Assembly: GCA_965243715.1 (NCBI GenBank)
Contig: CBDEVU010000007.1
Span: 124,001 to 188,000 of the forward strand
DNA from: UBA11606 sp965243715
GTDB taxonomy: Bacteria; Actinomycetota; Acidimicrobiia; Acidimicrobiales; Aldehydirespiratoraceae
DNA length: 64,000 bases
Direction: 5' to 3'
Shown one piece after another: positions 16,703 through 24,774 of the stretch. The notes beneath the pieces are model-generated. The model ran no database searches. It saw nothing but the letters and a program-made list of their open reading frames with translations, and was not told the origin of the DNA. The position numbers and the translations under genes are program-made. Position 1 is the stretch's first letter. Every line of letters begins with the position of its first letter.

Positions 16703-17851
16703 TTACCGTCCAGTGAGCGCCGCACGTGCGTCAGTCGCTCGTTGTCGTGCCTGATCCGGGTCAGCGGCCAGGCAGGTCAGGTGTCCCATCTTACGACCGG
16801 GGCGGGGTTCATCCTTGCCGTACAGATGGAGATGGATATCGGGCTGGGCGGCCACGCTGGCCCATGCTGGTTCGCCGTCGTTCCAGAGGTCGCCCAAGAG
16901 TTGCACCATCGCCGCGGGGCGACAGGTCGAGTCCCCCAGCGGGAGACCGCACACAGCCCGGAGTTGTTGTTCGAACTGACTCGCCGCAGCGGCCTCGATA
17001 GTGCAATGCCCGCTGTTATGGGGCCGTGGGGCGATCTCGTTGACGTACAACGTGGTGCCCGCCACAAACAATTCTACGCAGAGCACACCGACGAGGTCGA
17101 GGGCTTCTGCAATCGAGTGGGCCATGGTGACCGCCTCTTGTTGGATGGCGGGGGCAATCGCCGCGGGCACCATTGTCGAGTCAAGAATGTGGTTGACGTG
17201 ATGGTTCTCCATCACGCCGTGATCGGCTACGGAGCCATCGACGCCACGGGCCACGACGACCGAAAGCTCTCGATCGAAGGCGATGACCTTTTCGACTACT
17301 AGCCGTTGGCCGCCGAGGGAGGCCCACGCCGCGGCAAGGCCAGCGGTCGAGCGAATCGTGACCTGTCCTTTACCATCATAGCCCAACCGCGCCGTTTTTG
17401 CTATCACCGGGAAGCCGAGCGTGGCCGCAGCGGTCGCCAGTTCGGCGGCGGTTTGGACCTCGCGCCACTGTGCTACCGGCACACCAGCGGCGATGAGGGC
17501 CCGCTTTTCCAGCGCCCGATCTTGGGCCGTGGCCACGATCGAGCCACTCGGGCGGACGGGCACGCCAACTTGTTGGGCCGTGTCGGCCAGACCGGAGTCG
17601 ACGTTTTCGAACTCCCAGGTGACGACATCGACTAAGGAAACGAACTCCTTGACCGCGTCGAGATCATTGAAGGATCCACACACTTCGCGATCGGCCAGCA
17701 CCCCCGCAGGAGTGGCTCGACTACCACCAGTGAACACGACCACACCATAGCCGAATCGGCGAGCGGTCAGGGCCAACATACGACCCAATTGACCTCCACC
17801 GACGATCCCAATGGTTGCGCCCGGGAGGAGTGGCGTAGAGGGCACGATCAT
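16703..17851 (-). CDS. purK: N5-carboxyaminoimidazole ribonucleotide synthase
   Basis: ATP-grasp enzyme that makes N5-CAIR from AIR and bicarbonate, working with PurE. IGIVGGGQLGRMLALTA opens the N-terminal domain. VIAKTARLGYDGKGQ is the ATP-grasp loop, and YVNEIAPRPHNSGHCTIEA holds the active-site residues. 382 residues, 4 bases after the purE stop. Confidence 0.96.
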   Translation of the reverse strand: MIVPSTPLLPGATIGIVGGGQLGRMLALTARRFGYGVVVFTGGSRATPAGVLADREVCGSFNDLDAVKEFVSLVDVVTWEFENVDSGLADTAQQVGVPVRPSGSIVATAQDRALEKRALIAAGVPVAQWREVQTAAELATAAATLGFPVIAKTARLGYDGKGQVTIRSTAGLAAAWASLGGQRLVVEKVIAFDRELSVVVARGVDGSVADHGVMENHHVNHILDSTMVPAAIAPAIQQEAVTMAHSIAEALDLVGVLCVELFVAGTTLYVNEIAPRPHNSGHCTIEAAAASQFEQQLRAVCGLPLGDSTCRPAAMVQLLGDLWNDGEPAWASVAAQPDIHLHLYGKDEPRPGRKMGHLTCLAADPDQARQRATDARAALTGR

Positions 17852-17855
17852 CGTC

Positions 17856-18347
17856 TCAGAGTTCGAGTTCGATCTGGCTTACGGTTTCGGCCCGCTCGGC
17901 GCGATATCGACGAAGAGCGGCGGCAACGGCGTCATCGTGGCTGGCAAGAATCGCCGCGGCGTACAGGCCCGCGTTGGTGGCCCCGGCATCGCCAATGGCC
18001 ATGGTGGCCACCGGAACTCCTGCCGGCATCTGGGCGATGGACAACAACGAGTCCAGGCCTCGCAGGGCGCGACTCATTATCGGTACCCCCACGACAGGGA
18101 CAATCGTATGGCCCGCAACCATCCCCGGAAGATGCGCTGCGCCACCTGCCCCCGCGATGATGACCCGCAAACCACGACCCTCCGCCGCTTCGGCGTACTC
18201 GACCATTTGGTTCGGAGTGCGGTGGGCCGACACGACTCGGCATTCGTGAGCGACGCCGAAATCGGTGAGGATCACCGCACAGCGGTGCATCGTCTCCCAG
18301 TCAGAGTCGCTTCCCATGATCACGCCAACTAGCGGATCTTCAGCCAT
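17856..18347 (-). CDS. purE: N5-carboxyaminoimidazole ribonucleotide mutase
   Basis: Class I PurE, converting N5-CAIR to CAIR; the presence of purK supports this class. Motifs are VGVIMGSDSDWETM, VVSAHRTP and AGAGGAAHLPGMVA. ATG at 18347 overlaps the 3' end of purC by 8 bases, as hisC does with hisD; longer in-frame starts exist but would overlap purC more. 163 residues. Confidence 0.95.
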   Translation of the reverse strand: MAEDPLVGVIMGSDSDWETMHRCAVILTDFGVAHECRVVSAHRTPNQMVEYAEAAEGRGLRVIIAGAGGAAHLPGMVAGHTIVPVVGVPIMSRALRGLDSLLSIAQMPAGVPVATMAIGDAGATNAGLYAAAILASHDDAVAAALRRYRAERAETVSQIELEL

Positions 18348-19356
18348 CAGATTGTCCCTCATGCACTGGTTTAGTCGAGTCTGGCACATCGCGCCATCGT
18401 CGAAGAGCGGCCAACACCCGAGGCGGGGCGGGGTAAGACGCGGGTTCTAAGGCTTGTCCGGTGAGCATTGAGTAAGTCTCTTGGTAAACCCCGGCTGCCT
18501 CGATGGCCAACTCGGTGGACAAAGGGGCAGGAACGCCGACACCGCGGTAGCCGTTTCGTAGATAAGCCAAGCGCACGTACTCCTTGTCAAGGTTCTCTGG
18601 TTCTTGACCAGAGGCGCGGCGATCCTCGAGCGAGGACGCTCGCCAGAACCGTGAACTGTCGGGCGTGTGGACCTCGTCGATGATCGTGAGTACACCATCG
18701 GCCGCTAAACCAAACTCGTATTTGGTGTCGACCAGTATGAGGCCCGCGGCGGCACAAATCTGACCGCCACGGGCAAACAGGTCCAAGGCAACGGTGCGAA
18801 CCTGATCCCATAGGTCCGCCCCCACGAGCCCCCGTTCGATAATCTCGATTTCGGTGATCGGCTCATCATGGCCCCCAGCTGCGGCCTTGGTGGTCGGCGT
18901 GATGATCGGTGAGGCGAGTTGATCGTTCTTCCTCATCTCGTCGGGGAAGACCATACCGTAAATATGGCGCTTTCCCGCCGCGTACTTGGTCCATAACGCG
19001 GTCGAGGTAGAACCCGACAGATGACCGCGGACTACGACTTCCACCGGCAAGGGGGTACACTTTTTGGCGATGGTGACGTTGGCGTCGGGCACCGACTCGA
19101 GGTGCGACGGCACCACATCAGCCAGCCGATCGAACCACCAGGCGGCCAACTCGTTGAGAATCTGGCCTCGGTACGCAACTGTTCCGAGGACGTGATCGAA
19201 CGCCGAAATGCGATCGGTGGCGATCAAGGCCAGCGAATCTCCTAGATCGACAAGGTCCCGCACCTTGCCCTGAGTAAGCGGCCCGAATGGCACCACGTCA
19301 GCCGAGTCGACCCCAGTGAACGGGTCAGCCAACGCCGAGGCTAAGTCGATACTCAC
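18340..19356 (-). CDS. purC: Phosphoribosylaminoimidazole-succinocarboxamide synthase
   Basis: Joins CAIR and aspartate to make SAICAR. The N-terminal QGKVRDLVDLGDSLALIATD and ISAFDHVL are characteristic, followed by VEVVVRGHLSGS, and DTKYEFGLAADGVLTIIDEV carries metal- and ATP-binding residues. At 338 residues it is the longer form. GTG at 19356 forms a GTGA overlap with purQ; the longer frame upstream has no support. Confidence 0.95.
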   Translation of the reverse strand: MSIDLASALADPFTGVDSADVVPFGPLTQGKVRDLVDLGDSLALIATDRISAFDHVLGTVAYRGQILNELAAWWFDRLADVVPSHLESVPDANVTIAKKCTPLPVEVVVRGHLSGSTSTALWTKYAAGKRHIYGMVFPDEMRKNDQLASPIITPTTKAAAGGHDEPITEIEIIERGLVGADLWDQVRTVALDLFARGGQICAAAGLILVDTKYEFGLAADGVLTIIDEVHTPDSSRFWRASSLEDRRASGQEPENLDKEYVRLAYLRNGYRGVGVPAPLSTELAIEAAGVYQETYSMLTGQALEPASYPAPPRVLAALRRWRDVPDSTKPVHEGQSDG

Positions 19357-20141
19357 CGCGCCGCCGCGACCAACGCTTCGAATAACATTAATCCTTGCCC
19401 TCCGGTGGGGCCCGATGGCCGCTGCCAATCAAAGACATGATCTTCGGGATGGGGCATCAGGCCGACCACGGCCCCCGACGCATCGCCGAGTCCGGCGATA
19501 TCGCCAATCGAACCGTTGGGATTAGCCGGATACGCACCCGCCGCTAACGCCCCGTTGCCGCTCGACGGTCGGGGGCCATCGGCCAGATAGCGAAAGGCCA
19601 CCATTTTGGCCCTTTCGAGGTCGTCGAGGATCCCTGGTTCGGCCACCGCCAGGCGACCCTCGCCGTGGGCAACCGGGCAACGAATGGTGAGGCAAGCCAG
19701 GTCAGCTAGCCAGCCCCCGACGGTGGGTTCTACCCGCAACGTTACCCAGCGGCACTCAAAGCGCCCGCTCGCGTTCGCGGTGAGCGTCACTTGCCGACGC
19801 TCCCCCGCCGGTCCCGGCAAGAGGCCCGCCTTCACCAACACCTGAAAGCCGTTGCATATCCCGAGTATCGGGCGACCGGCGGCGACGGCGGCGGCCAGTT
19901 CGGGGCCAAACCAGGTCCGTAGCTCGAGAGCGAGGCGGCCGCCAGCCCCCAACGCATCTCCGTAGGAGAACCCACCGGGTAACAAGATCGCGGCGTGAGC
20001 GGCGATGGACACGGACCCTGACCGCAATTCGTTGATGTGAACGATGCGTGGATCACCGCCCGCGAGGTCGATGGCTTGGGCGGCTTCGAGGTCACGGTTC
20101 GTGCCCGACGCGTGCGGAATAAGGACTGGGGGGCGGCTCAT
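19353..20141 (-). CDS. purQ: FGAM synthase, glutaminase subunit
   Basis: Class I glutamine amidotransferase feeding ammonia to PurL. The nucleophile Cys is in ILGICNGFQVLVKAG; LLPGGFSYGDALGAGG and the terminal MPHPEDHVFDW complete the family pattern. 262 residues, slightly longer than typical. ATGA overlap with purL upstream and GTGA overlap with purC downstream. Confidence 0.96.
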   Translation of the reverse strand: MSRPPVLIPHASGTNRDLEAAQAIDLAGGDPRIVHINELRSGSVSIAAHAAILLPGGFSYGDALGAGGRLALELRTWFGPELAAAVAAGRPILGICNGFQVLVKAGLLPGPAGERRQVTLTANASGRFECRWVTLRVEPTVGGWLADLACLTIRCPVAHGEGRLAVAEPGILDDLERAKMVAFRYLADGPRPSSGNGALAAGAYPANPNGSIGDIAGLGDASGAVVGLMPHPEDHVFDWQRPSGPTGGQGLMLFEALVAAAR

Positions 20142-22984
20142 CGGGATCCACTCGCCATGGGTGATCCAGAGTTGGCTTCCACCGCGTCCTGAATCGAGAT
20201 TTCGAGGGTTTGAGCGGTGACTCCTTCAGCAAAGCCAATCACGATCGAGTCGCCGCCGGTTACCTCTCCCATCAACCGAGCATAATCGCCCACCACACGT
20301 TCGATTTGGTCTCGATGGTGGCGAGCGGAGGTGAACACGATGCGGCCGGGGGCTTCGTTCACCAGCGAGGCGAACGCCGAAGCGCCGTCGGCGGGGGTAG
20401 TAATCGCCATCCCGAGCCGTGCCCCTAGCGCCATCTCGGCCGCGGCCACACCAAGTCCGCCCTCGCTGCAATCGTGCGCCGCGGTGATTAGACCCGCCGC
20501 GATGGCGGCGTGAAGCGCTCGGTAGCGGGGCAACGGGTCGATCAGCGGCGCAGGGACCACCGTTGCCCCCAACTCGAACACGGTAGAGGCCAGCGAGCCA
20601 CCGAGGTCGTCAACCCCGTGGCCGAGGAGCCAGATGTCGTCGCCGATCTGCATCCCGGCTGAATGGATCGCCCGGTGAAGATCCGGGAGGAGGCCAACAG
20701 CCGAAATCAAGAGCGTCCCGGGAATGGCTTGCCCCTCGTACTCGTTGAAGAGACTGTCCTTGCCGGAGATAAAGGGCATGGCATAGCGACGGGCTCCTTC
20801 GGTGCAACCCTCTACGGCTCGGACCAGCGAACCGAGTCGGTCGGGCTTGGTAGGGTCGCCCCAGCAGAAGTTGTCGAGGACCGCGACCCGATCAGGATCG
20901 CCACCGACGGCGACGAGGTTGCGGACCGCTTCGTCCATCGCATGTAGTGCCATGGCGAACGGATCGTGATGCCCAATCCGAGGGCAGATTCCGTTACTCA
21001 GCACCGCGGCTCGAGTTCCCGCGGTGCCCAGAGGCTTGATAACGGCGGCATCGGCGGGACCGTCCGCCTCGGGTCCGACATAGGGCCGAACAACGGTACC
21101 GCCGCGTACTTCGTGATCGAAACGGCGAATGATAGCTTCCTTCGAGGCAACATCGGGATGGGCTAGGAGGGTCAGCAGATCGGGGGCTGTAATTGCCTGC
21201 TCGGCCACAACCGTGGGCGGTGAGTCCGCCCACGCCGCTGCCATCTCTCGTCGGGGTAAGCCGTCGTGTAGAAACGACATGGGCAAATCAACGACCGGGG
21301 TTTCGCCGTGGCGGACCACTAGACGCTTACTTCCCGTGAACGTACCGAGATCAGTAACTTCGATATCCCAAGCCCCGCCGAGGATGCACAAGGCTTCGAG
21401 ATGGTCGGGCGGTACCGCGATGACAATACGTTCTTGGGCTTCAGACAACCAGATCTCCCACGGTTGGAGACCGAGATACTTGAGCGGCACGACCGCAAGG
21501 TCGATTTCGACGCCAAGATGCTCCCCCATTTCACCCACCGCAGAGGATAATCCACCGGCCCCGCAGTCTGTTATGGCGGTGTAAAGGCGGGCGTCACGTG
21601 CCCGTTCGATGACCTCCAGCAAACCCTTTTCGGTGATCGGGGCACCGATCTGTACCGCCGAACCAACAGTGTCGACCGTCGATGCATCCATGCCCGCCGA
21701 ACTAAACGTCGCCCCGTGAATACCGTCGCGGCCGACGCGGCCCCCGAGTGAGACGATGCGGTCGCCGACGCGAGGTTCGGTTGGATGACTGCCGTGGGGT
21801 AGCAGGCCCAGCGCCCCGCAGTAGACGAGAGGGTTCCCCACATACCCGCGATCGTAAAGGACAGCCCCGTTCACGGTCGGAAGGCCTAATTTGTTGCCGT
21901 AGTCCCCGATGCCGCCCACCACGCCGTCTCGAATGCGCCGCGGATGTTGGACCCCGACTGGAAGTTCTGCGTCTGGAAGGTCGGCGGGCCCAAAGCACAG
22001 GACGTTGGTACAGGCAATCGGGCGCGCCGAGACGGCAATGACATCTCGAACGACGCCCCCCACTCCTGTGTTGGCCCCGCCGAACGGCTCAAGGGCCGAC
22101 GGATGGTTATGCGTTTCCACCTTGAAGGCGAGGTCAAAATCGTCGTCGAAGGCAATAATCCCCGCGTCGTCAACGAACGCCGAACGCAACCACCATGGGT
22201 TGAGTTCTTCGGTGACCAGGCGAAGGGCGGGCAACAGACCGTCGTGTTGGCGGACGGTAACGGTGCCGTCGGCTGTGGTGTAGGTGAGTTCGATGCTGGC
22301 GCGAAACGTCTTATGGACGCAGTGTTCTGACCAGGTCTGGGCCAACGTTTCGAGTTCGGCATCTGTGGGCGGGCGTCCCACACAGTCGAAGTGAGCCTGA
22401 ATGGTACGCATCTCATTCAGGTCAAGCGACAGCACTCGATCACGGCTCAAGGCTTCGAGTTCGGGCGTAGAGAGGCCAGCTATAGCAACGTTGTACACCC
22501 GGATGTCGGTGGCTGCATTGCTCGCGTCAGCGAACTCCGGCGCCAGTTCTCCAAGGGCAAAGTGCTCGATCGTGTCGTTGGCTAGGAGGCGCCGGGAGAG
22601 AACCGCTATGTCGTGGTCGGTCAGGTCGCCGATGAGGTCATAGCGCCGCGCAGTCGCCACCTCGATGGGCGGGAGATCGAGTTGTGCTGCGGCTCGTTCG
22701 AGTTCGCGGGCGTCGGCATCAGTGACCCCCGGCCGCGGCGCGACCTCAACTGAGTGGCCAATAGTCACCGGGTAAGCGCCGATAGAGCAATGGTCGATCA
22801 CCGGGTCGACCAAGACTTCGTCGCACAGTCGCTGGATCTGTTCGCCGAGGAGATCGCCACGGATGTGGTGGACTCGGGTGACTCGACATTCCCGCAAACC
22901 GTTGACCCCGACGAGCGGGGCGTCATGTACGACCCGGTGGCCGACAGGGTCATCAGCGGCGCGGACGTCAATACGTACGATCAT
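20138..22984 (-). CDS. purL: FGAM synthase, PurS-PurL fusion
   Basis: Makes FGAM from FGAR with ammonia from PurQ. Stand-alone PurL is about 740 residues and starts near a WSEHC motif. Here QTWSEHCVHKTF lies about 210 residues in, within a 948-residue protein. The extra N-terminus contains two stretches resembling PurS, roughly residues 1-72 and 75-155. No separate purS gene is present, so fusion explains its absence. PurL motifs include KVETHNHPSALEPFGGANTG, and a second AIR-synthase-like half follows. The domain split by eye is approximate. Confidence 0.93.
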   Translation of the reverse strand: MIVRIDVRAADDPVGHRVVHDAPLVGVNGLRECRVTRVHHIRGDLLGEQIQRLCDEVLVDPVIDHCSIGAYPVTIGHSVEVAPRPGVTDADARELERAAAQLDLPPIEVATARRYDLIGDLTDHDIAVLSRRLLANDTIEHFALGELAPEFADASNAATDIRVYNVAIAGLSTPELEALSRDRVLSLDLNEMRTIQAHFDCVGRPPTDAELETLAQTWSEHCVHKTFRASIELTYTTADGTVTVRQHDGLLPALRLVTEELNPWWLRSAFVDDAGIIAFDDDFDLAFKVETHNHPSALEPFGGANTGVGGVVRDVIAVSARPIACTNVLCFGPADLPDAELPVGVQHPRRIRDGVVGGIGDYGNKLGLPTVNGAVLYDRGYVGNPLVYCGALGLLPHGSHPTEPRVGDRIVSLGGRVGRDGIHGATFSSAGMDASTVDTVGSAVQIGAPITEKGLLEVIERARDARLYTAITDCGAGGLSSAVGEMGEHLGVEIDLAVVPLKYLGLQPWEIWLSEAQERIVIAVPPDHLEALCILGGAWDIEVTDLGTFTGSKRLVVRHGETPVVDLPMSFLHDGLPRREMAAAWADSPPTVVAEQAITAPDLLTLLAHPDVASKEAIIRRFDHEVRGGTVVRPYVGPEADGPADAAVIKPLGTAGTRAAVLSNGICPRIGHHDPFAMALHAMDEAVRNLVAVGGDPDRVAVLDNFCWGDPTKPDRLGSLVRAVEGCTEGARRYAMPFISGKDSLFNEYEGQAIPGTLLISAVGLLPDLHRAIHSAGMQIGDDIWLLGHGVDDLGGSLASTVFELGATVVPAPLIDPLPRYRALHAAIAAGLITAAHDCSEGGLGVAAAEMALGARLGMAITTPADGASAFASLVNEAPGRIVFTSARHHRDQIERVVGDYARLMGEVTGGDSIVIGFAEGVTAQTLEISIQDAVEANSGSPMASGSR

Positions 22985-23415
22985 GGCGTGAACCTAGACC
23001 GGCTGCTCGCCCGACAAGCCTCAACCGTTACTTTGTGAAGGTCAACTACAGCGTTGGCGATAGCTTCAAGCGTTGTTTCCCAGGTCCGCCACATCGCCGC
23101 TCGATCGGTAATCTCATCGCCTGCGGCTTGCAGCAAGCCCATGACATCGGCCGGGCGACGCAGTGCCACCGTAGTACCCACACACTCGCCGTCGACGTGG
23201 GCGGGGGCGGGCCACGAGCCGGGACCGGTTATTCGCTCCACAATTGCTCGTAGTTCGCAGAGGTCATTGACCCCGCGATAGACAGCACCGGCCACACCCG
23301 CCGACCCGAACCGTTCATCGGGGGCGCCGGACTCAATCCAGGCTCGCGCAGGGTCTTTGTCGGCTAGCAACGCACGGTACGCCGCTTGACAGGCCGTAGC
23401 CGGGGTTTGATTCAT
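22981..23415 (-). CDS. Protein of unknown function upstream of purL
   Basis: 144 residues, beginning MNQTPATACQAAY, mostly predicted helical, with no domain I recognise, no signal peptide and no membrane segment. It has four Cys at scattered positions. The stop overlaps the purSL ATG as ATGA, so it is tightly coupled to purine synthesis genes. Codon use matches the neighbours, so I take it as a real gene. A role in the purine complex would be guesswork. Confidence 0.75.
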   Translation of the reverse strand: MNQTPATACQAAYRALLADKDPARAWIESGAPDERFGSAGVAGAVYRGVNDLCELRAIVERITGPGSWPAPAHVDGECVGTTVALRRPADVMGLLQAAGDEITDRAAMWRTWETTLEAIANAVVDLHKVTVEACRASSRSRFTP

Positions 23416-23418
23416 GGC

Positions 23419-24018
23419 CTACCAATTCCCTCGATGGATGATTGTTTCGAGGGAGGGTCGGGGTCTCCCCGCCGACGGCGAAGAGCGTTCCGGCCGTGCC
23501 CGTCCGAGGGCGATCGTGGCCACGGCACGGTAGTTGTTGGGAACGCCGAAGGTCTCACGCACGGCTGTCTCGTGGGCAAAGAGTCCGAACAATAACGCTC
23601 CTAATCCTGCCGCCTCGGCCCCGAGCAAGATGGTCATCGCCGCGGCGCCCCCGTCAACAAACCAGTACGGAACTGCCCACGCCGCCTGGTCCACGCCCAG
23701 GCCGGTGTGTGCCTTATCGACCTCGCGGTAGCGCTCAACGTAGGCTTCGGGATCGACCCACGGCACAACCAGCACCGGCGCGTCGAGCAGGCCCGGCCAC
23801 GAAAAGTTGCTCCGGCGTTCATCGGGCAATGTGATATCCCAGTAGCGCTGCGTTTCTTGGCCTTCCAGAACCAAAAACGACAATGCGGCCGTGTTGCCCG
23901 CCGACGGAGCTCCTCGTGCTAGATCGAGTAACTCGTTAACCTGGCTCGGATCGAGGCGATCGGGGCTAAAACAGCGCGTCATGCGGCGCCCCCGAACGAG
24001 CGAGGAGAAGTCGGTCAC
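23419..24018 (-). CDS. Nitroreductase-family protein
   Basis: About 199 residues with the FMN-binding nitroreductase pattern: an N-terminal RGRRMTRCFSPDRLD, LLDLARGAPSAGNTAALSFLV, central GAAAMTILLGAEAAGLGALL and a C-terminal VATIALGRARPE. The substrate is unknown; relatives reduce nitro compounds, quinones or flavin-linked substrates. GTG at 24018 has a GAGGG 7 bases upstream. It ends 3 bases before the unknown gene that precedes purSL, so it may share the purine transcript. Confidence 0.85.
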   Translation of the reverse strand: MTDFSSLVRGRRMTRCFSPDRLDPSQVNELLDLARGAPSAGNTAALSFLVLEGQETQRYWDITLPDERRSNFSWPGLLDAPVLVVPWVDPEAYVERYREVDKAHTGLGVDQAAWAVPYWFVDGGAAAMTILLGAEAAGLGALLFGLFAHETAVRETFGVPNNYRAVATIALGRARPERSSPSAGRPRPSLETIIHRGNW

Positions 24019-24036
24019 GACAACGCCCTCGAAGGT

Positions 24037-24705
24037 CTAGAGAAGCTTCTCGAGGTCCTCCGCCCGCGCCCAACCGAAAACAATCAAAGAATCGCCGTTA
24101 AGAACATTAAGGTCATCGAACTGGGCCGCCACCTCGGCTTTGACCTTCTCTGGATCGGCGCTGGCGTGATCTAAAACGATCGCTTGCCCACCGTCGCCGC
24201 GCACGGTGAAGGCACGGTCTTCGTATTTTGAGTTGCCAATCCCAAAACGCTTGGCCAAGCGACGGCCCCACGCTCGCTCTTCACCCGACGCCTTGTGGGC
24301 AGGTCGGGGTATGACGTCGTGGAGAGTCGAGTAAGCCTCGAACGCGCCGGGATCGTTGATCTGTGATCCGACGAGAACATCCTCGTCGGGAAACGACATC
24401 ACCGAGCGTCGCCGCTGGTCGGTAACGAGCGCCCGCAGCACGCTTTTGCGCCGGTTGTTACGGACAACGTGAGTTGCGCCGACCAAGATGCTGGGCGTAC
24501 CACCAATGCGTTCGAGGGTGCAATACGAAAAGCCCCGTACCTTGCCCCGTTCGCTAGCCACCGTACACAGCACCCATTCTTCGGTCTGTTTCGACAGCAT
24601 CTCGAATTCAAACGCGTTAGGCGAATCCGCACACAGATCGGCCATCTCGGCGAGTTCTGTATCGCTCAGTGCGGTGCAGTCCTTGGTCTCAACCTCAATG
24701 GCCAT
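24037..24705 (-). CDS. Conserved-looking protein of unknown function
   Basis: 222 residues starting MAIEVETKDCTALSD. The first half (VLCTVASERGKVRGFSYCTL, TPSILVGATHVV) alternates strands and helices in a way reminiscent of GNAT acetyltransferases, but no acetyl-CoA loop is visible, so I do not assign that function. No signal peptide or membrane helix. TGGAG lies about 8 bases before the ATG. It could be the first gene of the nitroreductase-purine transcript. Confidence 0.75.
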   Translation of the reverse strand: MAIEVETKDCTALSDTELAEMADLCADSPNAFEFEMLSKQTEEWVLCTVASERGKVRGFSYCTLERIGGTPSILVGATHVVRNNRRKSVLRALVTDQRRRSVMSFPDEDVLVGSQINDPGAFEAYSTLHDVIPRPAHKASGEERAWGRRLAKRFGIGNSKYEDRAFTVRGDGGQAIVLDHASADPEKVKAEVAAQFDDLNVLNGDSLIVFGWARAEDLEKLL

Positions 24706-24774
24706 GCGATCGTCTCCACTTTTTGCCGAAAACCCTTTCCTCTAGCTTTCCGTTGCGCCGAGCAATTCGCAACC

